In this document: positions 13,451 to 24,946 of the stretch, piece by piece
How positions within the stretch are numbered: position 1 is the stretch's first letter
Layout of the letters: the number at the start of each line of letters is the position of its first letter
Origin: Acorus gramineus
Taxonomy: Eukaryota; Streptophyta; Magnoliopsida; Acorales; Acoraceae
Direction of reading: 5' to 3'
Length of the DNA stretch: 64,000 nt
Assembly (NCBI GenBank): GCA_030737835.1
Contig: CM060850.1
Location: forward strand, 13,296,249-13,360,248
Notes under the pieces: generated by a model
Database searches by the model: none
What the model saw: only the letters and a program-made list of their open reading frames with translations
Told to the model about the DNA's origin: nothing
Program-made: the position numbers and the translations under genes

Positions 13451-14208
13451 GAAAAATGTCTTAATGAGGTTTTTTAAGTGCACCTCAACTTTCCCTATCC
13501 AGGAAAGGCCCAATAAAGATTGTATGTGCGGAAAAAGACACACACAACTCCCATTGCAGCCCCAATTACAGTTTTTTTTTTTTTTTTTTAAATCATACAC
13601 TCACCTTTTAAAGTGTATGCTGTTATATAAAATGAAGTATATACTGAGATACATTATGTATTTTTTTTCATAATGAAAAAATGAATAAAAAATTAGGTCA
13701 TATATTATGATAGAATCCATATACTATGATAGTGTAGTATATACTACTTTATCATAGTGTATGAGACTGCAAAATAGGCTGCGAAAAAGATGACGTGTAT
13801 TAGTGCTCTTGTATGAGCTGAAAGTGACACGCAGAATATGGACTAAATTAAAGCTTATTAGAGCCCACCATCGGTTGGGTCATATTCATGTTGGAAAATG
13901 TTATTTGTGCGTGTTTTAAATTTTTTAAAAATAATATACTCCATCTAATAAGATAAATGATTTTATAAAAATAAAATAAAGCATATACTTAAATGAATTG
14001 CATGAATACATTTATAGAAAATATAAAAAATTTATATTGATGCATATACCTTATTAATATGAATATATGATCCGGTAATTTTGACGCATATGAGACTGAA
14101 AAAAACTGTGTGTAATAGCACTCATTCATGTTACCTCTCAAAAACAGGTGAAAAATTTTAGGAACATGACGTGTGTTTCGATTTGCATGTAAATTTTAGA
14201 GATTCGAT
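13451..14208. other. AT-rich spacer before the MULE
   Basis: No gene is seen. GTTTTTTAAGTGCACC occurs near 13411 and again near 13469. A TATGAGACTG motif followed by an AGTGCTC or AGCACTC block occurs near 13760 and 14091, a weak duplication. The rest is AT-rich. Confidence 0.4.
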
Positions 14209-15004
14209 AACAAAAAAGGGGCGTGATATACCCACCCCCATTCAATGTGAAAACCACCACCTAATTAACTATTTATATGAACTTCAAAACCAAAAGAAAA
14301 CCACCCCTACCAATGTCACCCCATTTTCAACCAAAACCACCCCTACTAATATCACCCAATTTTAAACCAAAACTACCCTCTCTTTTATACACCCCATAAA
14401 TAGGTATTTGAAGATACTACCCACCCCAAAAACACCATTTGCGCCCTTTCTCTCTTGCGTACCCTCCCCTTCTCTTCCCGCCGGTCGGCCACATCTCCGG
14501 CGAGCGACGTTCAGCTCTCATTGCAGCCATCATCACCGGCGATTTCAGAGGCAGCCACCTATTTGTTTCCATGTGAAATTGATGCCCTAGATTATAACAA
14601 ATTCACAAAGAAGCACACATTCATATGAGGTAATGTTTGTTCTTATTAGAAAGTTATTTATTTTCTTCTTGTGTTCTTCAATGTTGTAGTGGTGTTATTT
14701 TTTATTGTTGTGGTTGTATTGGTGGTGGAGGTGGTGGTGGTGCTGCTGCTGCATTGTGGTGTGGTGGTTGTGATAGGTTTAGGGTTTCATCATAATACAT
14801 GCTTTTTTTTATGGTTGTGAGGATGATGGTGAGGGTTATGCTATATGTGTGTGTGTGTGTGTGTGTGTGTATTTATGTGTTTTATGAGTTTTATGCCGTT
14901 AAATGGTTTAAATTTATTTGTAAACTAATGAAATATATTGTCTTTTAGGTTTTTCATTGGTTCGTTTGACGTTAACATCCATAAATTCTCCAAACATCTA
15001 AACA

Positions 15005-16822
15005 ATGGCCAATGAGGTTAGTTTTTGTGAGACTGCATAGCAATGTAGTAAAGTTTATGATTCCTTGGTTATTAATATGGAATATTGTATCTTAACTGTA
15101 GAATGAAATCAACCCATTTGCGTCAAACTATGAAGATGTTGTAGTCAGTATCGACACCACGGAACACTTCACTTGTGAATTGGTAATTGACAATGACACC
15201 TCTAGCAAATGTGTTTATATATCAAATTTTAGCAAACATATATACCAATATTTTGCTTGTTGCAATTGCTTCAGGCCTTTGATAATCGCAAAGAATTGAT
15301 AGAATGGGTGAAGAGGGTCGGCCGATGTGTTGGAGTAATTGTTGTAATTGGTAGATCGGATGTCTCCGACTCTAAGAAAGCTACGTGTTATTTTAATATG
15401 CGAAAGGGAGGAAAATACTTTGATCATCCACGAAAGATTGACAAGGGAAAGCCAAAACGTCAAACTGGCACGAAGAAGTGTGAATGTCCATTCAAGCTAC
15501 GGACATCTGAAGTCAATGGAAAATGGAGGTTGCACGTATTGTGTGGGATACATAACCATCATTTGATAATCAACTTCGAAGGTCATTCGTTCGCTGGTAA
15601 ATTGCTCGAGGAGGAAGTTGACATCCTACAAGGAATGAGCAAGAGTGGTGTGTGTCCATGTGACATTCTCACCCATTTGAAAAATAATGACCCCAAGAAT
15701 GTAAGTACAATAAGAACAATATATAATTATCGAAAGAAGATGAGGATCTCAGAGACTTGTGGGCGGCCCCAGATGCAACAATTAATGAACTTAGTATATG
15801 ATCATGGATGCATCGAGCATCATTTGGTTGATGCGGATGGTGAAATTTTGATGGAGCTCTTCTTCGCCCATCCCATGTCCATGAATTTGATGAAGGCTTT
15901 CCCACTAGTATTTATGATGGGCTGCACATACAAAACTAACAAGTACAGATTGCCATTGCTGGAGATTGTCAGAATCACATCTATAAAGAAAACATTTGTT
16001 GCAGCATTTGCATATTTGAATTCTGAAAAGGAGGAGAACTACACTTGGGCCTTGGAATGTTTCAGATCGTTGTTTGATTGGTGCACCTCACCCAAGGTCA
16101 TCATCACTGACCATGAGATGGGTTTAATGAAAGCCATATCTTCTGTTTTTCCTGTGAGTATAAATTTTTTATGTCGCGTGCACATTAATAAGAATGTCCT
16201 AAAGAATTGTAGGAAGGCATTCAATGATGTGGATACGTGGGATGCATTCATGGGCGCGTGGACTAAAGTTATGAAGGTACCAAGTGTCGATGAATATTTG
16301 AAGAGGCTTGAAAAGCTAGAACTTAGGTATCAACGCTATCCGATGGTAATCTCTTATCTTCATTCGACATGGTTGGACAAGCACAAGGAGAAATTCATAT
16401 CTGCTTGGATTGACCAACACATGCATCTTGGTAATACATCTACCAATCGTGTTGAAGGTCATATTTCTAAACTGAAGAGATATTTGCATACTTCAATAGG
16501 TAACTTCGTTAGTTGTTGGAGTACAATTCACAACTTGTTAAAGCTCCAAATCTGTGACATCAAAGCATCATTTGAAGAGAGTTTGACGAAAATCCCTCAT
16601 AGATATAGAGGACCTCTCTTTCGAGATCTGATTGGCTTTGTGTCCATCTATGCCATACAAAAGATCGAAGTAGAGATTGATGATGGTGACTCCATTGGAT
16701 GGAATCCGTCCTCATGTGTTCATGTAGCGCAAACATCATGCAAATTGCCATGCACTCACATGATGGTGGAGTATAAGCGTGAAGGCGCTCATATTCCCTT
16801 GTCGATTTTTTATCCTTTTTGA
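15005..16822 (+). pseudogene. MULE transposase (FAR1/FHY3-like DNA-binding and MULE domains), decayed
   Basis: Likely exons 15005-15016, 15102-15182 and 15275-16822, all phase 0, giving 546 residues before a TGA. The N-terminal part has a FAR1-type zinc-binding segment (KKCECPFKLR, GIHNHHL). The MULE catalytic core follows. The first acidic site is lost: the family motif around 'DcTYkTN' reads MMGCTYKTNKYRLPLLEI, with Gly (GGC, 15920-15922) for Asp. The second Asp is kept (VIITDHEMG, 16109) and the Glu is kept (TSTNRVEGH, 16454). A SWIM-like end (SCVHVAQTSCKLPCTHMM) precedes the stop. That TGA (16820-16822) sits where relatives usually continue 'FW.KL', so it probably was TGG. The downstream frame is the same, so this and the next entry were one protein. 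It is very unlikely to be catalytically active. Confidence 0.9.
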
Positions 16823-17721
16823 CAAAAATTGAACTGCACTACACCTTTGTTAGAGGTTGATACGGATGCAGTTGACATAGGTCCAGAGATTGCGTTGTTG
16901 TTGAAAAGGTTTCAAGATGCCAATGTAGCCCAACAAAAAGAAATTAAAAGGATCCTCAAGAAATTGAGTGATCCAAGTGCCAACCTTTTATTGGAGCCGA
17001 CAGTGAAGGTGCATACGAGGGGTCGAAAAAGGAGTGGAACAAAAAGGGCTAAGGCCCTCACCGAGGAATCCACCAAAAGAGAGAAGAGCGGATTTGAATA
17101 TGTACTCCAGTCCATCCAAAGCTCCAACCCAAATGAGGCTGAAAATCCCGTTAAATGTTTACAAGTACGACTCTCCATTACCCCCAAAAGAGGGAAAATG
17201 AATGTGCAACGAACAACGATGCTCAGAAATCGGACAATTGATAGTAGCAACTACTTAAATGAATTGCCCCCATTTCTAGGTATATCAGCAACATATATGA
17301 TGTGGTTGGTGATGGCCATTGTGGATACCGAGTGATCTCTGAGTTTTTTAGAATGTCAGATGATGGATGGCGAGATGTGAGAAATAATCTCTTATTGGAG
17401 ATCGAGCAGGAGTATGAAAGGGTCTTCTATGGTGGTGACCATTTGGATGAGCTAAAAAGAGCCCTTCAATGTCAAACCTCACACACCGATAGTAATTACT
17501 GGGTGACAATGTCAGACATGGGCCCTGTGATCGCTTCTTTTTATAAGATAGTAGTGGTGCACATCTCTAAACTCCAATGCCTTATGTTCTTCCCATTGCG
17601 AGATGCTCCACCCCCGATTGCCACACACAGGATTCTTCCAATCAAATATGTTAATGGATGCCACTTCATAAGGTTGGAGATGACTCCCAATGCTCCATTA
17701 CCACCCACTTCCCGAACATGA
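16823..17721 (+). pseudogene. C-terminal OTU-type cysteine protease part of the MULE protein
   Basis: After the TGA the same frame continues (QKLNCTTPLLEVDTDAVDI), through a coiled, Lys/Arg-rich linker (KVHTRGRKRSGTKRAKAL) to about 17285. A one-base frameshift there moves the rest into another frame, where an OTU domain follows: the nucleophile loop VVGDGHCGYRVISEFF and the His-containing NGCHFIRLEM near the end. Both catalytic landmarks, Cys and His, are present. The frame ends at TGA 17719-17721. Fusion of OTU to plant MULE transposases of the FHY3/FAR1 type is known. The function, perhaps deubiquitination of host factors, is not established. Stop plus frameshift make this copy non-functional. 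Confidence 0.85.
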
Positions 17722-19959
17722 GAAAGATACTGTTCAGACATTGCATCATCCTGGGCAACGCTTTATGTTGATCGAATGGCACTGTTTAAAAGATTCGTTG
17801 GTACCGATATGTTGCTGTTGTTAACATCTTGGGAGATTCTGACTAATATAGCTTGTAAGACTTTGATTTTTTTGTAAGTCTTACAAAAACTTGCTGGTAT
17901 AGATGGTATGGTTATAATTTTGTATAAATGGTAAAGATGGTGATCCTTGTAATTTTGTATAGACAGATATATAGACATCTTTTGTGGTTGTAATTTTGTA
18001 TAGATGGTATACATGTCATGGTTGTAACTATTTATAAACAACATACCCATTGTGGTTGTAATGGTTGTAATTTTGAATAGATGGTATATACATGATATGA
18101 TTGAAACTTTATTTAGATTGATATATGGACACCCATGAGGGTAATTTTGTATGGAAAAATATATGATTGGAAACTGTAGGTTTCGTATGTTCCTTGGACG
18201 CCATACTGCATTGTAAAAAATCTAGTAAATACTCAATCATATACAAGATATTAAGTAAAAGAATAAAGTAAATACACATTCATTATACATATGATGCCAT
18301 AAAGAAGCTATTTTACCATTATGAATTTTTAATGTCTTTCCCAATAAGATATTTACTGAAAAGGCCACATGAGTCAAACATCATAGGTATACATTCGTTT
18401 ACTAAAGATATATAATGAAATAAATGAAAGCTGAAAAAAAATCCAATTGCATTCATAACTGTGGTGATCCCAAGGTACACTTAAGAACTTAAAGGATCAT
18501 CGGATCATAGAACTAACAAGTCAACTTCGATAAGGCTCTTATCATTTATAAGCCAGCTAGAGCGGAGGGAAGGAAGAAGGCTGTAATTTGAGAGAACTTT
18601 TCATATTTTAATTGTTGGGCTATTGTTCTAGAGCTTACTAGATTTGTCTAATTCTGTACAAGTTTATTGCTCTACATGTTAAATCAAGTTAGCCATTTTT
18701 TTTTACTTTTGGTAACATCAAGGACAATGGAAAATGAATAGGTGTCATTTCTATTGTTATTGAAAGCCTCTTGTCAAAAGATTATGACAGCACATAAAAT
18801 AACATACATCTCTTATTTTTTGGAATATTAGATGCCTCAACCAATTTTGATAAAATTTGTCAATGCATCTTGTATAGGATCTGCCTTTATCCAGGGATGC
18901 CTTCCTTTTAAGGCAAAAAAAGAAAGTTATATATAGTAAGGGATGAAGTAAAGGAGACACATCTTAGAAATACATTTGTCACTCCATTACTCATGCAGTG
19001 TTTTCAATAAATAGAGGACCAACAAAATGGATTAATTAATATAAATTTTCTGCATAAAAATATTGAGATGCTTGCTAAAAGATCTAGAAGTGCTGGTGAA
19101 AGAAGCGAGGACCGCATTCATCAAAGGACTTTCTCTTGTGCATGGCCACATGGGTTAATGATTGCATGAAAAACGGATTTCCATTTTATAAAAGGCAAAC
19201 AATATGGTAAAATAGTCATTTTATGGCAGCTCCTTCGAATGTATTGGTTTTTTGAGAGATGGGTGAATAAGGGAATGTGTATCAACTCCAATGTCTTTCT
19301 GTTGATCAATGGCTATAAGAAGATGCAGATCATATTATAACCACACTTATTCTGCTCACTCAAAAATATGAAATCAGAACATGAGTCATTTTGCATAACA
19401 AAGTTGTAATACAACAGCCCACTCCAGACAAATGTATTCTAAACAGAAATAGACCATTTCTTAACCTATCTAATATGCTCAATTAATACACAAGGACCTC
19501 TAAAATGGATGAAAGTTTTTCATAAAACATATGCAGAAAAAATTCTATATTGAACAATGTTTCAAAGAAATATCGGAAGCTACTTAACTATTTGAAGATC
19601 AACATTTAATTTATATTCCTATTCATCAGGCAGATTTAATGCCAAAGATTATTATTTCAAATAAAATCAAATAAGATCGACATGACATGATCAGCCTTTT
19701 TTCTTGGGCTTGGCATGACAAGATCAAACTTAAGTAACAAAAGTATTACCCTATAATTAACAATTATTCTAAACCAAAAAAAAATACAAGAATCTAAATC
19801 AATCAAGGCCACCACTTGAAAAATCAAGTCCAGTTATTGTGATAATATTCAACTGAACAACATTATGAAACTCCATAATAAAATCCACATTGGTTTTAGG
19901 AAACAAATACATGGGTACAAGAAAAAAAAACAGAGATGATATAAAGCATATTAACATAC
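17722..19959. other. Non-coding interior of the MULE
   Basis: I see no reliable gene. Short phrases such as GTTGTAATTTTGTATAGATGGTA recur several times between 17900 and 18120, a loose tandem array. A minus-strand stretch near 18840-18910 is open and protein-like (KASLDKGRSYTRCIDKFYQN) but has no convincing splice donor, so I do not call an exon. Confidence 0.4.
17895..18120. repeat. Loose tandem array of GGTTGTAATTTTGTATAGATGGTAT-like units
   Basis: Four or five imperfect copies of a unit containing TAATTTTGTATAGA and GATGGT, spaced 30-60 bp apart, lie just downstream of the OTU frame. The unit is too diverged to define an exact period by eye. Confidence 0.5.
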
Positions 19960-22129
19960 AGTTGCAGCACAATATCAATATTCTGCTTTATGAAGCTGCT
20001 TAAGAAGACAGCAAATGCATGAGCATGGTCACAATTTTCACTGTCCAATATGAGATTCCAATGGTTAGTGGAGAGCAGACACAGACTCTACTAAGATTTT
20101 TTTGTGCCCAAGTTAAGTCAACTAGGCCATATTGGAGTCATATGAGACTCGAATTGTCGAAAAAATTTGAGCAAAAAGAATGCAAATTTACGACAGCTAG
20201 AGAAATCTAAGTGAGTAAATGTTCTGTGACTCAATCAGGTTTGATGAACAAATATCTCCGATTCGAAGAATTGGGTTCTCATCAATGTCTATTGAATGCT
20301 CATGGAAGTGCTTTATCAATACCTTGCAGATTGTGAGAAGGTTGGCACAACTTGCAACAACACCCTCCCAATGCAGAGTATATTATATTAATGTACAGAT
20401 TCATAGCTACAGAGAAGACTACGTGTTGAGAATTCAATTACAAATTTGCAAGTTAACTTAATAGATTTTTTTTTATATATTGCAAGGAACTCTTGTGAAT
20501 CAATTGATCTAATAAAGAGATTTGAATAGATGAAACAGTCTTAATGCATACCTTTGCAACAGCATCTAAATCACAAGCATTCTCCTCCACTTTGAGAGTC
20601 AATTCGTCCCATCTCAACTTAAACAAATCTTTTAAGATAACTAGGTTTTTCTTCTGGTCATACAGAATCTAATGCTGGGCCAACTGTTATACAAACTTGC
20701 AAGTACCTACTGTAACTACATATTTACAAATCTTACACTCAGAAGGTGTGAGCATCTCAAAAATAATAACAAATAGAAACCTTCAACTATATTTTCCACC
20801 ATCAATCAATTTTTAATAGTAGATCCAAATGTAAAAATTTGGTTGAAAAAAAATATATAATATTTAATCCAAGACAGACAAGTTACAAGATTTTGGTCTT
20901 TGAAGACATCCAAGATTCTATCTACTCCTCCCTATAGACCAAGGAAAAACCATGAGTCCCTTTTGACATATTCACATGAAAGGTACCGGATACCCAATAC
21001 AATCGACATTTTTTGCATCCAAAGATTCCAAATACCATTCACATTATCCATGATAGTGTTGTGATTACTAAAGCTGAAACACCAGATTTTGATGAGACCC
21101 TGCCATCGATTTTTATCACAATTAGTGACATTATGTGGTACCAAGTCTTATACAGCGCATTTATTTAGATGAAAATTCCATACAAGCACACAGCACCACT
21201 TCCATGTGCCTTCCAATACTAGGGTTTCAAAACAAAAAAAATCATCCAAAGCCATGCTAGTAAACACATCCTAAATTAATCCCAAAACTCCCAATTAGAA
21301 AGTGGATCAACATTCATTGATCAACTAGGGTTTAAAAGACAAAATAATTGATCAACTGGGTTTCAAAAGACAAAAAAAAAAAAAAACAGAAACAATATCA
21401 ACAACATGAAGAAGAAGATGAAGAAGATGGAGGAGGAAGGTATTTACCAATACTAGAGGCGGCCAAGAAAGAGGACGGCGTGTTATATATGTGTCACTTT
21501 TAACCTGTTGGTAACCGTTAGAGCGTCCTGGCAGTTTTAAAATTTTTAGGGTTTTTCGATCGGAACCGCATAATTTCAGACTGTTAGCTATCGTCTGAGC
21601 TAGAGGACTCCGATTGAAAATCTGACTGCATATTTGGTGTCCTGGTGCCATTTCTGACCTCCCACGAAAATTTCATTGAATTCCGGCATCGTTTGCAAAA
21701 ATTTCCCAGTTCCGGGGCGTATCCGGGTTTTTAAGTCGCGCTCTACTTAAAAGAAATCGAAAATCACCCCTACACTATTCATCATCTTCCCGACTAGCCT
21801 CTCTCTCTCCCCTCCTCCGATTTTCTTCCGTTCGAGCCCCCTCCACCCCTCGAAATCGAAAACCCAAAGCACGGGAAGTGTAGATCGGGTCCCGATCTAC
21901 ACACCGGTGTCTTCAAATCCGAATTCCGACGACTTTAGCCTCCCCGACCTCCCCTCTCTCTCCTCTGTTTTGGCCCATATTGGTGGTGGAGCTAGATCGG
22001 GGCGTGAGAAGGCTTTTGGGAAGGGTTTCGGCGCGTGGAGAGCGTCCGGACTTCGCTCCCTCCCCTCGGTAAGCCTTCTTTCCCTCCTTTTTCTTGCTTA
22101 GATGAATGGTAGGGAGGGGTTTTTGTGTT

Positions 22130-22885
22130 TGGGGGTGGTCGGAGGCTGTGGGGGTCGTCGGAGGGCGGTCGGGGGTGGTTGGAAGGTGGTTTGGGTGGTC
22201 TCGGGTAGTGGTGGTGGCGCTCGGGCTGCGGCAGGTCGTCCGGGCCAAGCAGCAGCAGCAGCAGCAGCCCCGGGCGGCGCCAGGTCGGGTGCGCGCGGGC
22301 AGGCGCGCGTGCGTGCGCGGGCGCGCGGCGTGCGCGCGAGGGCGCGCGGGCCTGGTGCAGGGCGCCGGTGCTGGGCGAGCAGAGGCGGGTGCTGGGCGGC
22401 TGGCGCGCGTGGAGCAGGTCGCGCGGGCGCGCGAGGTGGCTGAGGCAGCGGAGGCGTGCGTGCGCGAGGTGGCTGAGGCAGCGGAGGCGTGCGTGCGCGA
22501 GGTGGCCGAGGCCGTGGCGATGCGCGGAGGCCGCGGCGAGTGCGTGGTGGTGCGCGGAGGCCGCGGCGAGGCCGTGGCGGTGCGCGGAGGGCGCGGAGAG
22601 GCCGCGGTGGTGCGCGCGAAGCGCGGCGAGGTGCGGCGAGGGCGTGCGAGGTGCGCGCGAGGTGCGGCAAGGTGTGCGAGGTGCGTGCGAGGTGCGCGCG
22701 AGGTGCGGCGAGGTGGCGGAGGTGCGCGCGGGGTGCGCGCGAGGCGGGGCACTGCGTGCGGGGGCGCGCGGGGTGCTCGCGGACCGGCGCGAGGCGTGCG
22801 GGGCCCGCGGCGCGTCCGGGCGGTGGCCGACCGTGCGGGTGGTTGCCGGGGGCCGTGCGGGTGGTTGCCGAGGCCGCGGGTAGTT
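22130..22885. other. Extreme GC-rich, G-skewed island inside the LTR
   Basis: About 750 bp composed largely of G and C, with CpG-dense words such as GTGCGCGCGAGG and GGCCGCGGCGAG. It contains a CAG run (about 22249-22267), a 33-bp tandem unit (GAGGTGGCTGAGGCAGCGGA, about 2.5 copies from 22433) and many GCGCGAGGTGCGGCGAGG variants. G exceeds C on the plus strand. The same block recurs in the other LTR at about 28640-29395. The surrounding genome is AT-rich. Confidence 0.9.
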
Positions 22886-23320
22886 GTTGGGGAAGTGTTG
22901 GATGGTTGTGGTTGTGTTATGTATGTATTTAATGATAATTGTGGATTAATACTTACCAAATAATGTCTGTCTTGCAGATCTCGACAGACGGTCGCGCGTC
23001 GACCCAGATACTGGTGAGTGGGACAATCCAACCCAGTCGAGAGGTGTTATACGCACTTGGGCGTATACCGACCTCTCCTGGGGCGTCTTGGATGAATATT
23101 AACCTGCAATAATATGTATCCATGATTGTATAATTTATGTGTAGAATGCATGCTTCCCTAGTCTTTGCATGTTAGGGACTTGCCCCTTAGGATATGCATA
23201 TGAGCCTTGCAGCATGTCCCCTGTTTACATGCTAGGAAACCCGGCCTATGCATGTGTCCTACTAGTTTTATTTATTAAATTAAATACTAGTATCTGTTGA
23301 ATTGCATGTTATAGTGATTA

Positions 23321-23705
23321 TTTTAGGGGAGGGGCCTTGCGAGGACAGCGGTGAGACCCGGGTTAGGGTACACCGTGTTCCTTGTTTGGTTGTCGGAGCG
23401 TCCTATAACGGGAACTCACGCTGCCCTCCCGAGTTGCTTTCCCCCAAGAATATTTCACTATGATATAACCTTATGCATGTTCCCCGCATCGTAGTTATGC
23501 GCCCTGGTGGGTTCTGAGGAATTCAGAACGTTAGAGTTGTATGTTTGGTATGATTATTAGCATGAGTAGTGAATATTATAGGGGAGGGACCTTGCGAGGA
23601 CAGCGGTGAGACCCGTGTTAGGGTACTCCGTGTTCCTTGTTTGGTTGTCGGGGTACCCTGTATCGGGAACTCACGCCGCCCTCCCGAGTTTCTTTCCCCC
23701 AGTGG
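23321..23705. repeat. Direct repeat of a ~125-bp LTR module
   Basis: A module containing CTTGCGAGGACAGCGGTGAG, GTGTTCCTTGTTTGGTTGTC and GGGAACTCACGC occurs at about 23325-23455 and again at about 23578-23705. A more diverged third copy lies in the retrotransposon interior at about 27222-27350. The pair is duplicated again in the 3' LTR. Confidence 0.9.
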
Positions 23706-24023
23706 TATTCCAACACTGCTTTTGATTGTACTGTTTCCCCGCATCTTGGTTATGCGCGCTGGAGGAACTCTGAAGAGTTCATGACATTTGAGTTGGAGAG
23801 ATGCGTTGTCGGCGGATCCGAGTGGATCATATGCGATGGATAGGCTGTTCTGTTGCCCTGCGTTGGATCCTTTAGAGACTACCTCGGCGTTAGACAGGTT
23901 GTCCCGTGCAGGGGCTCCCACTAGTAGGCGCCTCCTGGTTTGATGAAGGACTGTGCTGAACATGGGAGTGGCCAAACAACCGCGGAGTGAGGAGAGACTA
24001 TCGGTGGACCAAGGGTGACCAAC

Positions 24024-24290
24024 AGCCTAGTCAGTCCCAAAATCCTATGTCACCCGTGGTAGGGTGAGGGTGAGGGTGTAGTGGGTTGTCGATGAGCGAC
24101 CCACTGGTTTTGTTTATGAATGTTTATCAGTCCCAAAATCCTATGTCACCTTTGGAAAGGTGAGGGTGAGGGTGTAGTGGGTAGGCGATAAGCGACCCGC
24201 TGGTCTTGTTTATTGATGATAGTTAGTCCCAAAATCCTGAGTCCCCTGTTGAGGGGTAAGGGTGAGGGTATGATCTGGATTGGATAAATG
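24024..24290. repeat. Three tandem ~95-bp LTR units
   Basis: Each unit opens with AGTCCCAAAATCCT, passes through GTGAGGGTGAGGGTGTAGTG and ends in a GTTTAT-rich spacer. Copies start at about 24031, 24129 and 24222, the third being the most diverged. Related sequence (CAAAGTCCCAATATGTCTCC, GAGTGAGGGTGTGGATGA) is in the interior near 26670 and 27000. Confidence 0.85.
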
Positions 24291-24832
24291 GTTATGTTGT
24301 TCCTGCCCCTTTGAGGCGGGATGAATGGCTGGATTAATATGTTGTGGTCAATATTGTCTGTGATGCATGGGTTGTGCCATTCACTGAGCGTGTGGCTCAC
24401 CCCTCGCATATGTTTTTCCCCAGTTGCCACTGAGCTGGAGCTGGAGCCGGAGCAGCAGTTGGAGCTTTCCGAGGGATTTCTTCAGTAGCGGAGCAGCGCT
24501 ACGTCCGCGAGTACCAGAGGCTATCAGCATCCCTTTCCTTGGCTGTATGTATTGTATTTTCGTGCTGAGCACGTTTGTATATGTTCAGTTATATATTTGT
24601 GTATATTGGCTCTCACAGGACGTATGATTGTGTATCGAGTCTGTAGAATGTTTATTCACAGATTCAGTCTTTTGCTTCCGCATTAGGTGTATATATCATG
24701 TCAGCTTCTTGTCATTGTGTGTCATTCTGTTTATTGTGTATGATATATATTGTTGACCTCCTGTGTAGGTTTCTGATATGATATATACATTTGCCGCGTC
24801 CGGGGTTGGCCGCCCTGGGGCGTGACAAAAGT

Positions 24833-24844
24833 TGGTATCAGAGC
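24833..24844 (+). other. Primer-binding site (initiator tRNA-Met)
   Basis: TGGTATCAGAGC, five bases after the end of the 5' LTR, is the standard complement of the 3' end of plant initiator tRNA-Met used by many LTR retrotransposons. Confidence 0.95.
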
Positions 24845-24946
24845 CTGGTCCTGTCAGAGCCAATAGTCTTCCTTTCGTAGAGATGAGTCCTAGGATTTCG
24901 AGATGAGTATTCTGATCCTAGTGTCTGGTTTTCTTAGGGTGCTGAT

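Larger units (their letters stand above)
21481..24827 (+). repeat. 5' LTR (3347 bp)
   Basis: Starts TGTTATATATGTGTCAC and ends GGGGCGTGACA. Layout: an AT-balanced 5' section to about 21860; a CT-rich leader-like part; an extremely GC-rich block (about 22130-22885); an AT-richer part with an AG acceptor-like TTGCAG near 22977; two direct repeats (23321 and 23576); and a tandem repeat (24024-24290). The retrotransposon's own promoter should lie in the first part; a TATA-like CTACTTAAAAG is at about 21744. Long ORFs on both strands come from the stop-poor GC block and are not genes. Confidence 0.95.

Noticed and set aside
21913..23031. Long ORFs (up to 372 codons) on both strands in the GC-rich LTR block
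   Set aside because: GC-rich, stop-poor repeats give open frames in several frames at once. The products are Arg/Ala/Pro low complexity and appear identically in both LTRs. No domain or start context.
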